Assembly (NCBI RefSeq): GCF_036323735.1
Contig: NC_086036.1
Span: forward strand, 44,887,550-44,951,549
DNA from: Rattus norvegicus
Taxonomy: Eukaryota > Chordata > Mammalia > Rodentia > Muridae
Direction: 5' to 3'
DNA length: 64,000 bases
Shown: one piece after another, positions 13,316-25,812 of the stretch
Numbering within the stretch: position 1 is the first letter of the stretch
How the letters are laid out: each line of letters starts with the position of its first letter
Notes under the pieces: model-generated
Seen by the model: only the letters and a program-made list of their open reading frames with translations
The model's database searches: none
What the model was told of the DNA's origin: nothing
Position numbers and translations under genes: made by a program

Positions 13316-14481
13316 CACCTGACTGGGAAGAAGTTCAGCTCTGTTCTTTTCCCTGGTCAGTCATTGACTGATCAGCTAGCTTTATTGACCAATCATGGAA
13401 TAATTGGGGGTGGCAATGTTAACACAACATTGAGACAGGAGATTCATAGAACAAGTATTACAGCCAGGTATGGTGGCACAGAAATCAACATTTGAATAAT
13501 TCAAGGGCAATCTTTACACAAGGTACTAAAACATTATTCCTACAATTAACCTCTGGTCATAAAAGTTCATTCTAAATATTTTGACATTTAGGTTTCAATT
13601 TCACATCTTAACTTGATAAAGCCTTCATGGGCTTTACTCGTTAAGTAAAAATGGAAACAAACATTCAAGTCTTTACTAATATTATGAGTTACTCCTTGAG
13701 GGTTGAGGAACAACATTTCTTCATATTCCAAACCTAACCAAATCAAGTGGAGTACCCCCATATAAAACAATAATTCCTTTCATTTCCTTCTTGGATCCTC
13801 AGGATTTATATAAAAAGAAGAGAGAGAAGAAGGCAGAGAAATAAAATAACAACAACAATGACAACAAAAACAATGTTATTCTGTTATTCACAGTTGTGTT
13901 AACTTTTTCTTTCAGTAACACACGATTATCTATTATAGTTTTCAAACAAACCTCAGACTGAATTATATTTTTCCTAGGGAGAAAAAAGGAACTTCAGTTT
14001 TAGGATGGTTTCTGTACTGGACTGTAGGATATCATCTAGAACTGGGTTTAGCCACTTATGACATAGACCCCAAAACTATTATCTAAAAGCTTAGACGTCA
14101 GCTCTAGTGTATCACAAACCTCAGGAGGCCACTTCACATCTCAGGTCACCCTGTCACGCTTTGTCCATATACTGATAAGCAAAAGGGGGAGAGGTTTAAA
14201 AGTGCACAGAGATGGTTTTTAAATTACCTACAAATGCTGATATCTTCCACTATGTTCCATGGCTAGTACACAGTCACATAGACAGACTGCCCACAAGAGA
14301 ATAGGAAGAAAACATAGCACTTAGTGTATGTGGTCAGCTTAGATATTGGGAAAGGCAGCTCACAGTGAATATTTTAATAAACACTGAACATTCTTTGTTT
14401 CATGACAAAGAATCAAAAGTGAAAAACACAAAAAAGTAGAACTCGAAGTTTCCTCTGTAGACACTAGAGTAATAGCTAGGC

Positions 14482-14706
14482 AGTTAGCTGCTAAAATCAC
14501 TTAGTGCTCTTCCAGAAGACCCAGGCTTGATGTCAAATACTCACAAGCAGCTCACAACAGTTCATTACTTCAATCCCAGAGGATATGACCCTGACTCCCT
14601 CTTCTGACCTCTTGGGGCACCAGGTAGGAATGTGGTACATATGCATACATGTGTGCAAAATACTCACACATGTAAAAATAATAGTAAATCTTCTTTTTAA
14701 AAAAGC
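14482..14706 (+). mobile_element. B2/B3A-type SINE
   Basis: Decayed tRNA-like head (GGCAGTTAGCTGCTAAAATC, then TTAGTGCTCTTCCAGAAGAC), a body with CCCTCTTCTGACCTCTTGGG, and a tail of ACATGTGTGCAAAATACTCA and TTTTTAAAAAAGC. The order matches the B2-related family in sense orientation. Confidence 0.75.
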
Positions 14707-14714
14707 TTCGATTG

Positions 14715-14737
14715 AGACAGAGAGAGGGAGAGAGGGA

Positions 14738-14789
<52 letters not shown>
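14715..14789. repeat. (GA)n microsatellite
   Basis: GAGAGAGGGAGAGGGAGAG followed by about 22 perfect AG units, directly after the tail of a B2-related SINE. Confidence 0.97.
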
Positions 14790-14791
<2 letters not shown>

Positions 14792-15094
14792 CCTCTATAG
14801 GCCCCAAAGATGCATTAAATGTTAATGAATAATTCAGTGTCCCAAGTTTAATACCTACCTCAAGCTTTAACTGTCCCTGTAATCTCTTTTAATCAAGACT
14901 AAGGACAAAAACTAATTCCTTTGCAATGGCTCTCACGATCCTTTTGTCATCTGACTTGGCTTCAAGTGTATAACATTGATCAAGTGGAACATGAAGAAAG
15001 TGAATTCTAGAACCAGGCTTAATTTCAACTGTGTGGAGGTTGGGCATGAGGCATTGAAGTACTTGAGTAACTGGTATTATTTTATCCCTGTTTT

Positions 15095-15461
15095 ACTTAC
15101 TTTTCTACTACTGTGAAAAGAAGCCATGGCCAAGGCAGCTGATAAGAGAAAGCATTTATTTGGGGCTCGATTCCAGTTCCAGATGATTAGCTCATGATCA
15201 TCAGGGCAGGGAGCATAGCAGCAGGTAGGCAGGCATAAGACTGGAGCTGGAGCTGAGGCTTTACATCTCATCGGAAAGTCGGAGGCAGAGAGATCTGAAC
15301 GGGCATGGTATGGGCTTTTGAAAAACCAAAGGCCTTCCCCAACTGCACACCCTCTTCAACAGGGCCATAAATCTGAATTCTTTCCAAAACACTTCCACTA
15401 ACTAGGGACCAAGCAGTCAAACACATGAATTTCTGCTGGCTACTCTCATCAAACCATCACA
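15095..15461 (-). repeat. Rodent dispersed repeat, family B, antisense
   Basis: Contains TTCTACTACTGTGAAAAGAA, GCCATGGCCAAGGCAGCTGA, ATTTATTTGGGGCTCGATTC, GATTAGCTCATGATCATCAG and a terminal CAAACCATCACA. Same family and orientation as 11007-11324, more diverged in the middle. Confidence 0.7.
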
Positions 15462-16799
15462 GTCTCCACCTCTTTTCTTACCAAACAATATGCTTGAAGA
15501 CTTTCCTTTTTTGGCCTATATCCCCAAGAATCTTCTTTGTAGCCAGCATATAATTTCACTACACTGAGGTGAAATGGCAATTAGTGTAAACAAACTTAAG
15601 AACTGAGGTGAAAAGAAAACAATATAGAGTTAGATGTTACAGAGAACACAAGGCCAGAAGTACGCCTAAGTCCCACCACTGTCCTCTCTACTTACTGCTG
15701 ATTTGTCTTGATGCATTATATCAAAAGTGGATATTATTATTCTAGCTATTCTCTCTTTCTTTAAGTTTAGTATTCATTATAAAGTATTTCTATGCCTGTA
15801 AGAATTACCCAGTAAGTATACCAGATCAAGGTGTCTTTACAACTTGAGAGATTGACAAAGCAAAGAGACAGGGACAGGTGAGCTGGGGTGAATTAAGTCA
15901 CTGGCTAACCGAACACTGGGACTCCTCACAACAATAAAGGCAATGACCAGCAGCAACCACAAATCACTCAAGGAAGGAGTTTCTGTTGTAGCTGCGAAGA
16001 AATGCACCACCTTAGTTCAAGACCTCTCACCCCACTCATATCTGCTTCCTGAAACTACTAGGATCTTAATGACCAGCAAGGCTGTGCTTAGCCAGCCTGA
16101 AAAGCCCTGAGTTCTCACAACATAAGCGCTCTGATTTGAAGCACCTTCCAAACGCATTTAAACATACCAGTCACACATATGCTGTCAGGAACTCACTAAA
16201 AGTCTTTTGTAAAAATCATCACACAGAATCAAAATTCAGATGCTATCACTAAACCAGGAAGAGGGTACCTGTCACTTCTGAGCAGTAAATGACGAAGATA
16301 TTAGACAATGCTTCCTGACCTTCCAAGGAAAATGAGCAAGTTTAGTATAGGTTCCTCAGGAAAACATTTGTCTGCCTTTGAATAACTGAAATTATCAAAT
16401 AGAGAGGGAGAGGGGGAGCTTTTCAGACCGTGGAAATAGTGTGTGTCAAGCCCCTGTGGTAGAATGGAGCACAGGTGATTCATGGGGGCAGCAGCAGAAC
16501 ATGAAGAGCAGAAGTGAGCAGCAGTAAATGATGTGAGGAAGTTTCTCAGTCCTGAACACAGAGACCGATGATGCCTTGTTTGCTGGCTTAAAGAGAACTG
16601 TATGAATGAGTGTTTTACACACTGGACTCTCACATATGAAATGTGCTCATGGGATTTAGTGCCACCAAGACACCAAGCTGGATTAAAATGACATGATTTG
16701 AAGGGTTCCTCTGAACTGAGAAAGAAGAAGCAGCAAAACTTTGGGGAGTCTGGCTGTAAAGTTCAAAAATGTGCGGGTTCAAGCACAAAGAGAATTCTT

Positions 16800-16925
16800 G
16801 CCTCCTTTTTTCTTTTAATGTTTTATCAGCATACATTAATTATACATAACTTCATCATGACATTTTCATGCATGGGTATAATGTATTTTTATTATAACCA
16901 CATACCTTTTCTCCTCCCTCCCCCC
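16800..16925 (-). mobile_element. Possible old L1 3' UTR fragment, antisense
   Basis: ATGTTTTATCAGCATACATT, TTCATCATGACATTTTCATG and GGGTATAATGTATTTTTATT followed by a C-rich run resemble an old rodent L1 3' UTR read in antisense. I saw no target-site duplication. Family assignment is uncertain. Confidence 0.4.
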
Positions 16926-17719
16926 CCCGCCCCGTCCACTTCACTAACCCTGTAAAAGGGACCTCTTTCACGAATTAAGAAGTCCTAATAAAAGAGAAAG
17001 CAAGAGAGAAGGGGTACGTGTCCAAGCTTTCCTAAGACAGCATTTGAGTTACAGATCACAGGGGAGAACTGATTTCTGCTCCAGCAAGAAGGAGGAGAAA
17101 GACGAAGGCACCACATGGAGAAGTTCATTCGCGATGGTGACAGTATTAAAGGAATGATCTTAGTTCTCCATTGATGGCTTCCAGTTTGTCTGCAAAAGGA
17201 AAAGACAAAAGTTTGTTTTCTGAAATTCAGGAAGAGGGAGTAAAGACAGAAAACTGTGAAGAGAGCAGAGAGCATTTTAAATGTGGAGAGTGAGAGAACA
17301 GGGACTAAGAAACAGAGCAACACTGGGCAGGTTTTGGACCCTGAAGTATGAGATATAATTCCAATGTCATGGCCCAAGAAGTTTCCTTTGGCTAATAGCT
17401 ACCTACGTTCTTACCATAGACACGAAGTAGGTGCCTGACACAGCGCCATTGTATGTTCTCAGGTCCAAGGATAGTTGTGTCTCTCTTAATTTGCTACGTG
17501 GCTTGTTAAGAGCTCTACAAGGTCTATATTATTTAAATCCATATTCTGAAATATGCAGCTAATACTGCAGTCCACTTAAAACAAAGCATACAGGTTATCA
17601 CAGTACATATTTGACTAGAAGCATTACCCTGAATTTACCATCTCAATGTATTTATAATTTCTTTTTTCTCTGTCTTATTCCTAATTATCATATATTCCAC
17701 TGGGCATAATGAATAATCT

Positions 17720-18100
17720 TGGTTGCCACTTCAACATATCTGGGAAAAAGAGCCTCAATTGAGGGATTACCTCCATCAGATTGGCCTGTGAACACGTTTC
17801 TGGGGCATTTTCTTGGTTCCTAATGAATGTAGGAGGGTCCAGGCCAGTGTGGACAGCCTGTCCCTAAACAGGTGGGTCTAGGCTGTACAAGGTTGCTGAG
17901 TGTGAGCCTGGACACAAGGCAGTAAGCATCATCCCCCCAGTGTCTCTGCTTCAGTTCCTGCTTCCAGCTTCTTAAGTGAATTCCTGCCTTTAATGATGAA
18001 CTGTGAACTTGATATGTAAGTCAAAATGAGCCTTTCCTCCCTCAAGTGGCTGTCAGTTAGGGTGTTTGTCACAGTAACTAGAAAGCAAACTATAATACAA
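17720..18100 (+). repeat. Rodent dispersed repeat, family A, sense
   Basis: Reads GAGCCTCAATTGAGGGATTA, CCATCAGATTGGCCTGTGAA, GGGTCCAGGCCAGTGTGGAC, CTGCTTCAGTTCCTGCTTCC and finishes AGTAACTAGAAAGCAAACTA. It is the reverse orientation of the copy at 549-923. Confidence 0.75.
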
Positions 18101-18637
18101 GGTTAATATATTTTAGCTTCATTAAGTTCCTTTTGTGGGAAGAAGTTAGAAATAATAAGAAAAAAGAGGTTCAACTATTTCATTTGAGAGTTACATTAAT
18201 TTTTAATAAATATACATACATACTCCAGTACATGAAAAGGGTTTTAGAAACGGAAACAGGGAATGAGAACCCCAGCTGAGTTTCTAATATGAGAGACAGA
18301 TAACAGGCTCCTATTTTTTATTTGGAAAGGGAGAGGACTATGAGGCAGGGTTCATGGAAATCTGGTAAGATGCTGACCTGGAGAGGACAGTGATTTCTTC
18401 CAAACAGTACATTGTCGCTACATAAAAATAAAGAGGGCTCCCTTCACGTTGTCATTTAACCTCCATACATACACAATGGTGAGCATGTGTATAGACACAC
18501 ACATAAACACACTAAAAATAACTACTGTATAAAAAAGTACTATATAAAACTTAAAGCTTATACTAAAAGAGTCAATATTTTCCATGTTTATGGAAATACA
18601 TAACACCGCTGACTTTGACTTAAAAATCTCTCCAGGC

Positions 18638-18725
18638 TGGGGCTATAGGACACTGACACAGCAAACATTATTCACCCTGGCTTTAATCCCAAATCCCAGA
18701 GTAAGTAAATAAATGAGTTAAAAAT
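18638..18725 (+). mobile_element. Old tRNA-derived SINE fragment
   Basis: AGGCTGGGGCTATAGGACAC resembles a decayed ID/B2 head, followed by CCTGGCTTTAATCCCAAATC and an A-rich tail. Short and diverged. Confidence 0.4.
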
Positions 18726-19799
18726 AAGCACATTTGAATGAGGGCTTGTTAAACTTTTTTCATTCACAACCCCTTTCTGTCCAAGAAATTTTTAGTTGAC
18801 CCCAAGTATATAGATCTATGAAAAGAAGTATGCAGCGAAACCCTTACTGAAACAAATCAGAGGGAAGTTTATTTTCAAACAATTATTTTCTATATATAAT
18901 TTTGCCATTTATTAAAGATGAAAACAATTTGCAAGCTAATTAGATGGGCGTGCTTCTTTTTGCATAAAGAACTAATCTTGGCTGAATATTGATACTGCCA
19001 AGCACACAGCAACTTCAGTGTTCCAGAATTGACTGATACTTTGATTTTATAGTTGTTAATGCTTAGCATAAATGCAAAGCATTTATGTGCATAAAAGCAC
19101 AAAATGACAGAAGTATGATTAGAGACATTTCAAGAATGTTAAAAACTTCTGTCCTGATCCTAAAATAAAAATTCTAACAACCTTAAGAAACTCAAGCCAA
19201 TAGCTCAAAAATCAAATTTTAAAACCAAACTTCCCAGCTCAATGCAATCTAAAAATAGATTTGAGTTCTTAGATACTGAGAAATGACACGAGAAAAATAT
19301 TGAGTAAAATATTGAGTCTTCTTTTCTGTAATCAAACCATTAGAAGAGCAGACAACATTGCACAATAAAAACACTTCAGTTCATAACACGGAACAACCTT
19401 GAGTGTGAGCCGAGATGTCTCAGGCATAATTCACTGGGATTGCACAGTACAAGGGCTTGGCCACTGCAACGTGTGCAAATCTTTACACGGTGCAGAGTGG
19501 TCACAAACAGATCTGCGGTGCGGGCTAAGGACAATATGGTCAATCACTGCCGAAAACACTTAAGGTCTAGCACGTTTGATGTTGAATTAGCTTTGATGGT
19601 TGTGCGTTAGGAAACCTTCTATTGTTTCCAATTTTTCCAAGACCTCCACATTTGGTCATCAACACCATACGTGATCATGAGCACCAAGCTCATGAAGCTG
19701 GGATCTTCATGGGAATCAGGATGGCATGATAGTTGAGACTATACATTTAAATCCCAATTCCACCTTTCTCTGCTGCTTCAGTGTTAAGACCCTCATCAT

Positions 19800-20262
19800 A
19801 GGATGTCTTTAGATTAGCATAAGAACTCAGTGAGTAGCAGCAAACCATTGAACTGAGAACGGGGCTCCTCGTTGGAGGAATTAGAGAAAGGATTGAAGGA
19901 GCTGAAGAGGTTTTCAAACCCATAAGAACAACAATACCAACCAATCAGAGCTCCAAAGGACTAAACCAACAACCAAAGAGTAAACATGGACAGACCCATG
20001 ACTCCAGCTGCATATGTAGCAGAGGATGACCTTGTTGGGCACCAATGGGAGGATACGCCCTTGGTCCTCCCAAGGCTGGACCCCCGCCCCCCAGTGCAGG
20101 GTAATGTCAGGGTGGGGAGGCAGGAAGGAGGGGTGTTCGGAGAGGGGGAACACCCTTATAGAAGAAGGGGAGGGGATGGTATAGAGGGCTTATGGACTGG
20201 AAAGGGAATAACATTTGAAATGTAAATAAAAATATCCAATAAAAATTGTAAAAAAATAAAAG
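19800..20262 (+). mobile_element. Older L1 (Lx-like) 3' UTR fragment
   Basis: Contains the older rodent L1 3' UTR order: GTAGCAGCAAACCATTGAAC, GGATTGAAGGAGCTGAAGAG, CATGGACAGACCCATGACTC, a G-rich polypurine block at about 20110-20195, then AACATTTGAAATGTAAATAA and an A-rich end. No ORF2 remains. A weak flanking repeat like AAGACCCTCA / AAGACCTCA (about 19785 and 20260) may be the target-site duplication. Confidence 0.8.
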
Positions 20263-20505
20263 ACCTCAATGAGTGGACATGGAGATGTGCTTTTACAAAG
20301 AACTGGATTGAAGCTAGTGCAGGGAAAGCATTCACTGATGACGCTACGGTTGTTCACCGTCATCTTCACAGCATAAAAGATGGCAACACGATCTGCTGAC
20401 ACTTCCTCAAGGCTCCTGAAGCTTAGCATACTGTTGGCACATGGTTCCAGTGACAATAACTGAGACTAATGACTCTAGTCTTTTGGCTTTAAGATATCTG
20501 TGGTT

Positions 20506-21467
20506 CCTGTACAAAGCTTAAGTCCAAGTGGATCAAGGACCTCCACATCAAACCAGACACACTCAAACTAATAGAAGAAAAACTAGGGAAGCATCTGGAA
20601 CACATGGGCACTGGAAAAAATTTCCTGAACAAAACACCAATGGCTTACGCTCTAAGATCAAGAATCGACAAATAGGATCTCATAAAACTGCAAAGCTTCT
20701 GTAAGGCAAAGGACACTGTGGTTAGGACAAATCGGCAACCAACAGATTGGGAAAAGATCTTTACCAATCCTATAACAGATAGAGGCCTTATATCCAAAAT
20801 ATACAAAGAACTCAAGAAGTTAGACCGCAGGGAGACAAATAACCCTATTAAAAAATGGGGTTCAGAGCTAAACAAAGAATTCACAGTTGAGGAATGCCGA
20901 ATGGCTGAGAAACACCTAAAGAAATGTTCGACATCTTTAGTCATAAGGGAAATGCAAATCAAAACAACCCTGAGATTTCACCTCACACCAGTGAGAATGG
21001 CTAAGATCAAAAACTCAGGTGACAGCAGATGCTGGCGAGGATGTGGAGAAAGAGGAACACTCCTCCATTGTTGGTGGGATTGCAGACTGGTACAACCATT
21101 CTGGAAATCAGTCTGGAGGTTCCTCAGAAAATTGGACATTGAACTGCCTGAGGATCCAGCTATACCTCTCTTGGGCATATACCCAAAAGATGCCTCAACA
21201 TATAAAAGAGACACGTGCTCCACTATGTTCATTGCAGCCTTATTTATAATAGCCAGAAACTGGAAAGAACCCAGATGCCCTTCAACAGAGGAATGGATAC
21301 AGAAAATGTGGTACATCTACACAATGGAATATTACTCAGCTATCAAAAACAACGAGTTTATGAAATTCGTAGGCAAATGGTTGGAACTGGAAAATATCAT
21401 CCTGAGAGAGCTAACCCAATCACAGAAAGACATACATGGTATGCACTCATTGATAAGTGGCTATTAG
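20506..21467 (+). pseudogene. L1 ORF2 C-terminal fragment, one nonsense codon
   Basis: Encodes the C-terminal part of the L1 ORF2 protein. In frame with the open segment from 20718 it reads through upstream L1 sequence, but a TGG has become TAG at 20673-20675. Downstream are the Cys-rich motif CWRGCGERGTLLHC with the final Cys at WWDC, then GIYPKDAST and MWYIYTMEYYSAIK, ending at ISGY-stop. The reverse transcriptase and endonuclease domains are absent, so it cannot act autonomously. Confidence 0.93.
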
Positions 21468-22189
21468 CCCAAGTGCTTGAATTACCCTAGATCCCTAGAA
21501 CAAACGAAACTCAAGACGGATGATCAAAATGTGAATGCTTCACTCCTTCTTTAAATGAGGAAAAAGAATACCCTTGGCAGGGAAGAGAGAGGCAAAGATT
21601 AAAACAGAGACTGAAGGAACACCCATTCAGAGCCTGCCCCACATGTGGCCCATACATATACAGCCACCCAATTAGACAAGATGGATGAAGCAAAGAAGTG
21701 CAGACCGACAGGAGCCGGATGTAGATCGCTCCTGAGAGACACAGCCAGAATACAGCAAATACAGAGGCGAATGCCAGCAGCAAACCACTGAACTGAGAAT
21801 AGGTCCCCCGTTGAAGGAATCAGAGAAAGAACTGGAAGAGCTTGAAGGGGCTCGAGACCCCATATGTACAACAATGTCAAGCAACCAGAGCTTCCAGGGA
21901 CTAAGCCACTACCTAAAGACTATACATGGACTGACCCTGGACTCTGACCCCATAGGTAGCAATGAATATCCTAGTAAGAGCACCAGTGGAAGGGGAAGCC
22001 CTGGGTTCTGCTAAGACTGAACCCCCAGTGAACTAGACTATGGGGGGAGGGAGGCAATGGGGGGATGGTTGGGAGGGGAACACCCATAAGGAAGGGGAGG
22101 AGGGAGGGGGATGTTTGCCCGGAAACCAGGAAAGGGAATAACACTCGAAATGTATATAAGAAATACTCAAGTTAATAAAAAAAAAAAAA
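20506..22189 (+). mobile_element. Young rat L1, 5'-truncated (ORF2 C-terminus and 3' UTR)
   Basis: Starts abruptly inside ORF2 at CCTGTACAAAGCTTAAGTCC, covers the C-terminal third of ORF2, its stop at about 21467, the whole 3' UTR with G-rich block (22038-22110) and the terminal motif, and a poly(A) of about 15 to 22189. The insertion as a whole ends at 22261 and is flanked by a perfect 15-bp duplication AAGATATCTGTGGTT at 20491-20505 and 22262-22276. The pre-insertion site TTT/AAGA fits L1 endonuclease preference. Unusually, about 64 bp of non-L1 sequence plus a second poly(A) lie between the L1 tail and the 3' duplication; see the separate entry. Confidence 0.96.
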
Positions 22190-22261
22190 GTAATTACTAT
22201 GACCAGAGTCTTTAAGGAACTGGACTTCAAGAGAAAATAAACCTAATGGACAGAAAAAAAA
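22190..22261 (+). other. 3'-transduced sequence carried by the L1
   Basis: About 64 bp of non-L1 sequence (22190-22253) follow the L1 poly(A), include an AATAAA at 22236-22241, and end in a second A-run that starts 13 nt after the signal. All of it lies inside the 15-bp target-site duplication. The usual explanation is that the source L1 transcript ran past its own weak poly(A) site and was cleaved at a downstream signal, so these bases are a tag of the parent locus. Confidence 0.9.
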
Positions 22262-23650
22262 AAGATATCTGTGGTTATTGTAATGGACAAAAGGAAGTAC
22301 AAAAATTCCTTTGTACTCAAATCAAGTCAATGTGAAGGAGAGTCAGCCTGGCCTACTAGACAGAGCATCCTTGGAAACCCTCAAGAAAAAATATGGGGGA
22401 CCTCCATTTTCCATTCCCTGATTGTTTCATCTTCTCACTGCCAGTCATGAAAAAGGACAAATCTCACATAAAGCTTCTCTGTCTTACACCTCCAGTCTCT
22501 TCTCTTGAGTTCTCAAGTTCAAGTTCTCAAGAGTATTCAGACCTACTTCTAGCCTACACCACGCTGCTCCCCAGCAATGCCCTTCCCAGCCTATCAAGAC
22601 TGAATAAGATGTCTTCACTTATTCTGGGCATGTTGGAAATATGTTTAATTAAAAGCTAAGAATGAAAAGCAAAAATGATGTCAGGCAACCCACAGGCCTC
22701 TGCTATGCAGCCTGTCATACAAACAGGGAATTTTACACGTACTTAGATTTTTTGAATCCTAGATTCCTTAAATGGAGGCAACAGGTAAATCTTGTTTATA
22801 CTTATCCAGGGCTGATCTCATTTGAGTGGCCTTACTCACGTTATCCTGTGTAACTCCATAACTCAAATCATACTAAAAACTCCCAGACCCACATACCACA
22901 ACTGTCCTCTCTATCAGAATCTAGATATCACAGCAGTATTTATTCATATAGTTGTTGTATTATTGACAGTTTGGTTTCTGGTAGCAATTCTCTTGATGCT
23001 ATTCTAGGACTCTGAATTTAATTTAATTTATAACAGAACATGTTAGAGAAATATAATTAATAAGCTGAAACACCTTGTATGTTCTCAGGCTGTGGTCAAT
23101 TACTAAAGACAACAACAGCAAAGTGAGGAAGAGAATGGAATTCCTTTTTGAAGTATAAGATCAGCTTTTAAGGATGTGACTGGTCCAGGGAAAGAGAGTC
23201 CACCATCCTGAGAGAATGCAGTGAGACAGCTTGGGGAATTTTTTTAATATATCTGATAAAGTGTTGTTCTTGCTGACAATGTTCTTAATCACTACCAACA
23301 CAATTTCTAGGCAGCTAATTTTCTAGTGTTTGTTTTCAACATGTGTACTTTTTAACTTGAATGACATTTAGCAATCCTCCTAAGACACATGTTAATGCAT
23401 TTTACTAACATTTGGTTAACCTTGGCAGGCTAAGCTTCTTTTAGATTTGTCAGGAATTTTGTTTCCAAAGTTGATAAACAAAAAAATGATAATAGGTTGG
23501 ATTTAATTAAGTTGTGGAGAATCTCACAAACTTAACTATATCTGTTAGACTTCATTTCATAAGCTACAAGATCTAATCTTCATGTGCTTGCTAGAGAAGA
23601 ACAATTCTTACACACCCATCACTGAACTCTTAGCAGGGGCCCTTAAAAAT

Positions 23651-23652
<2 letters not shown>

Positions 23653-23701
<49 letters not shown>
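23653..23701. repeat. (AC)n microsatellite
   Basis: About 24 perfect AC units. Confidence 0.98.
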
Positions 23702-23703
<2 letters not shown>

Positions 23704-24288
23704 TATAAGAGAAAATCATAATAAATTTACTTAATTTTTATATGACATAAGAGGCTTTACAACTGAAGATTGAAGGAAACAGAGAAACCTGTTTATTTTA
23801 GGTGCAGAGGTATGAAGAAGATGGATATGAAAAGTGTATTTGGACCAAGAGTGTCTGTACAATGGCAAAAGAACGGAGGGAATTAAACAGGCCTTTTGGA
23901 TTATATTGTCCTCTTCTCTGTGAATACAATGGTAGGGCAGGCATCTAACATGAAGGACTTAGGATTTGCTCAGAGACAGGGCAGTAGTTTTCATGACGTA
24001 CCTCACAGAAGGGAGTACTAAGAAAGCTCTGCTTCTAAGGCTTTCTAAAGTGCAATATTTTGAAGGCAGTATTTCCTGGACCCTGACAGTAGGCATTGAC
24101 AGCTTAGAAATGTAAGGATATCTTAACAGTTTTAATATTCTGAAATTAGAAAAGGAAAAAACAAGAAAAGCTACTATGATTAAATATTTAATTCTGGTTC
24201 TCTACTTATATGTCATTAATATTTGCTAAAATTGTACAATGCAATTACTAACCTCTTATATTGTCTTAAATAAAAATCCCAAGTGGCA

Positions 24289-24691
24289 GTGCTACACCAA
24301 GAAGTGCTTACTGACAGGAGCCTGATATAGATGTCTCCTGAGAGGCTCTGCCAGATCCTGCCCAATACAGATGCTCAAAGTCAACCATCAGGCTGATCAT
24401 AGGAACCCCAGTGGAAGAGTTAGAGGAAAGACTGAAGAAGCTGAAGGAGCCTTATCTGGCATCAATGGGAAGGGAGACCCTTGGTCCTGTGAAGGCTTTA
24501 TGTCCAAGTGTAGAGGAATTCTAGGGTGGTGAGGCAAGAGTGGGTGGGTGGGTGGGTGGGGGAGAACCCTCATAGAAGCAGGTTAAGGGAGGATGGGATA
24601 GGGGGTTTGCAAAGGGGAAACTGGGAAAGTGGATAACATTTGAAATGTAAATAAATAAACTATCCAATTTAAAAATAAAAAAGGACAAAAT
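24289..24691 (+). mobile_element. Older L1 (Lx-like) 3' UTR fragment
   Basis: Carries GCTTACTGACAGGAGCCTGA, GTCTCCTGAGAGGCTCTGCC, AGACTGAAGAAGCTGAAGGA, a G-rich block with a GGGT expansion, and AACATTTGAAATGTAAATAA near the end. A 13-bp flanking repeat with one mismatch, ATCCCAAGTGGCA (24276-24288) / ATCCTAAGTGGCA (24692-24704), marks the insertion. It aligns with the copy at 63325-63849. Confidence 0.88.
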
Positions 24692-24789
24692 ATCCTAAGT
24701 GGCATAACTGTCATGATGATAACCAACTGCTCTCAGATTAACTCTAAATCCCACCTTATTTTTGTGCAAGCATGATTTGTTCTTCTTTA

Positions 24790-25585
24790 TGCCTCAATGG
24801 TACTCTGTTGTGTATCTGTACTGTATCTTTCTATATCAATTCATCCACTGATGGAGACCTAGGCATTATCCACAATTTGGCCGTTGTAAATGTTGTCCCA
24901 ATAAACATGGATATGTAGGAATGCCTGTAACAAGTTGACTTTGATTCCCCTGTGTATAATTTAGGACTAAGAGAATCAGTTTCATTTTTAGATTTTGAGG
25001 GAAACTATATTAATATCCATAGCATCAGTAGCAGTTCACTTTCCCATCAACACTGTATTCAGTAAGATTCCTTTCCCTGCACATCCTTGCTGGGATTTTC
25101 TCTTGCCTGTTTTCTTCATGATAAACATTCTGACTGAGGTGAGATTAGATTTCAGCATAGTTTCTATTCATATTTCCTTAATGATGAAAATTTTTGAGTA
25201 CTTTTTCACTTGAAAAAATGTTTTATTCATTTGCCCATTTTTATTAATACATTTGGGGATTTTTTGGTGATTGTTTTTTCATAACTTCTAGATACTAACC
25301 CCTTGACAAATAAGTATGTTTTCTTCCATTCCACGAAGTGCAGTTGTCTCTTCACTTTAGCAGTAGTTTACTTTGCTGCACAGAAGCTTTCAACATCTCA
25401 TTTGTCAATTCCTGATGCTACTTCCTGAACATAAACTGTAAAACCTCATATGTTTTGTTGAAAATCGGGTGGTTGTGGTTGTATGGGCCAGTCTTTGAGT
25501 CTTGCGTTATACTGGTTCAGTCTACACATCTGTCTGTCTGCACCATGCTGCCTTGTTACTATGACTATAGCATAGGTGCTTACAG
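24790..25585 (-). mobile_element. Ancient L1 ORF2 region, antisense
   Basis: The antisense pattern of mammalian L1 ORF2 is readable despite decay: TTCATCCACTGATGGAGACC, CCCAATAAACATGGATATGT, CACATCCTTGCTGGGATTTT, TTTGCTGCACAGAAGCTTTC, and at the right end CTGCACCATGCTGCCTTGTT with CTATGACTATAGCATAGGTG. No open frame survives. This is far older than the other L1 copies. Confidence 0.8.
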
Positions 25586-25812
25586 GCCTGCTCCCCTTGG
25601 CTTGCTCAATCTGCTTTCTCACACAACTCACTATTATCTGATCGGGGGTGACACTTCCCATAGTGAGCTTGGTCCTCCCATATCAATCACTAATCAAAAC
25701 GCGACCCTACAAGACAATTTGATGGAAGCCTTTTATCAGCTGAGGTTCTGCTTTCCCAGATGACCTGAGCTCATGTAATGTTGAAAAAACCTACTCAACA
25801 CAATTAAATCTG
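25586..25812 (-). repeat. Rodent dispersed repeat, family A, antisense, partial
   Basis: Distal half of family A: CTTGCTCAATCTGCTTTCTC, CCCATATCAATCACTAATCA, then GATGACCTGAGCTCATGTAA. It abuts or interrupts the ancient L1 upstream. Confidence 0.65.

Larger units (their letters stand above)
13316..19799. other. Non-coding DNA with scattered repeats
   Basis: Outside the listed repeats I see no gene. A short B1-like piece (GCCAGGTATGGTGGCACAGA) occurs at about 13461-13490. At 18745-18870 there is sequence reminiscent of an old hAT-type repeat (CACAACCCCTTTCTGTCC), too decayed to call. Frames at 16301-16633 and 16985-17377 have no recognisable domain. Confidence 0.5.

Noticed and set aside
13177..13371. 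Ser/Leu-rich 64-codon frame
   Set aside because: Pure product of the TC/TCC microsatellite.
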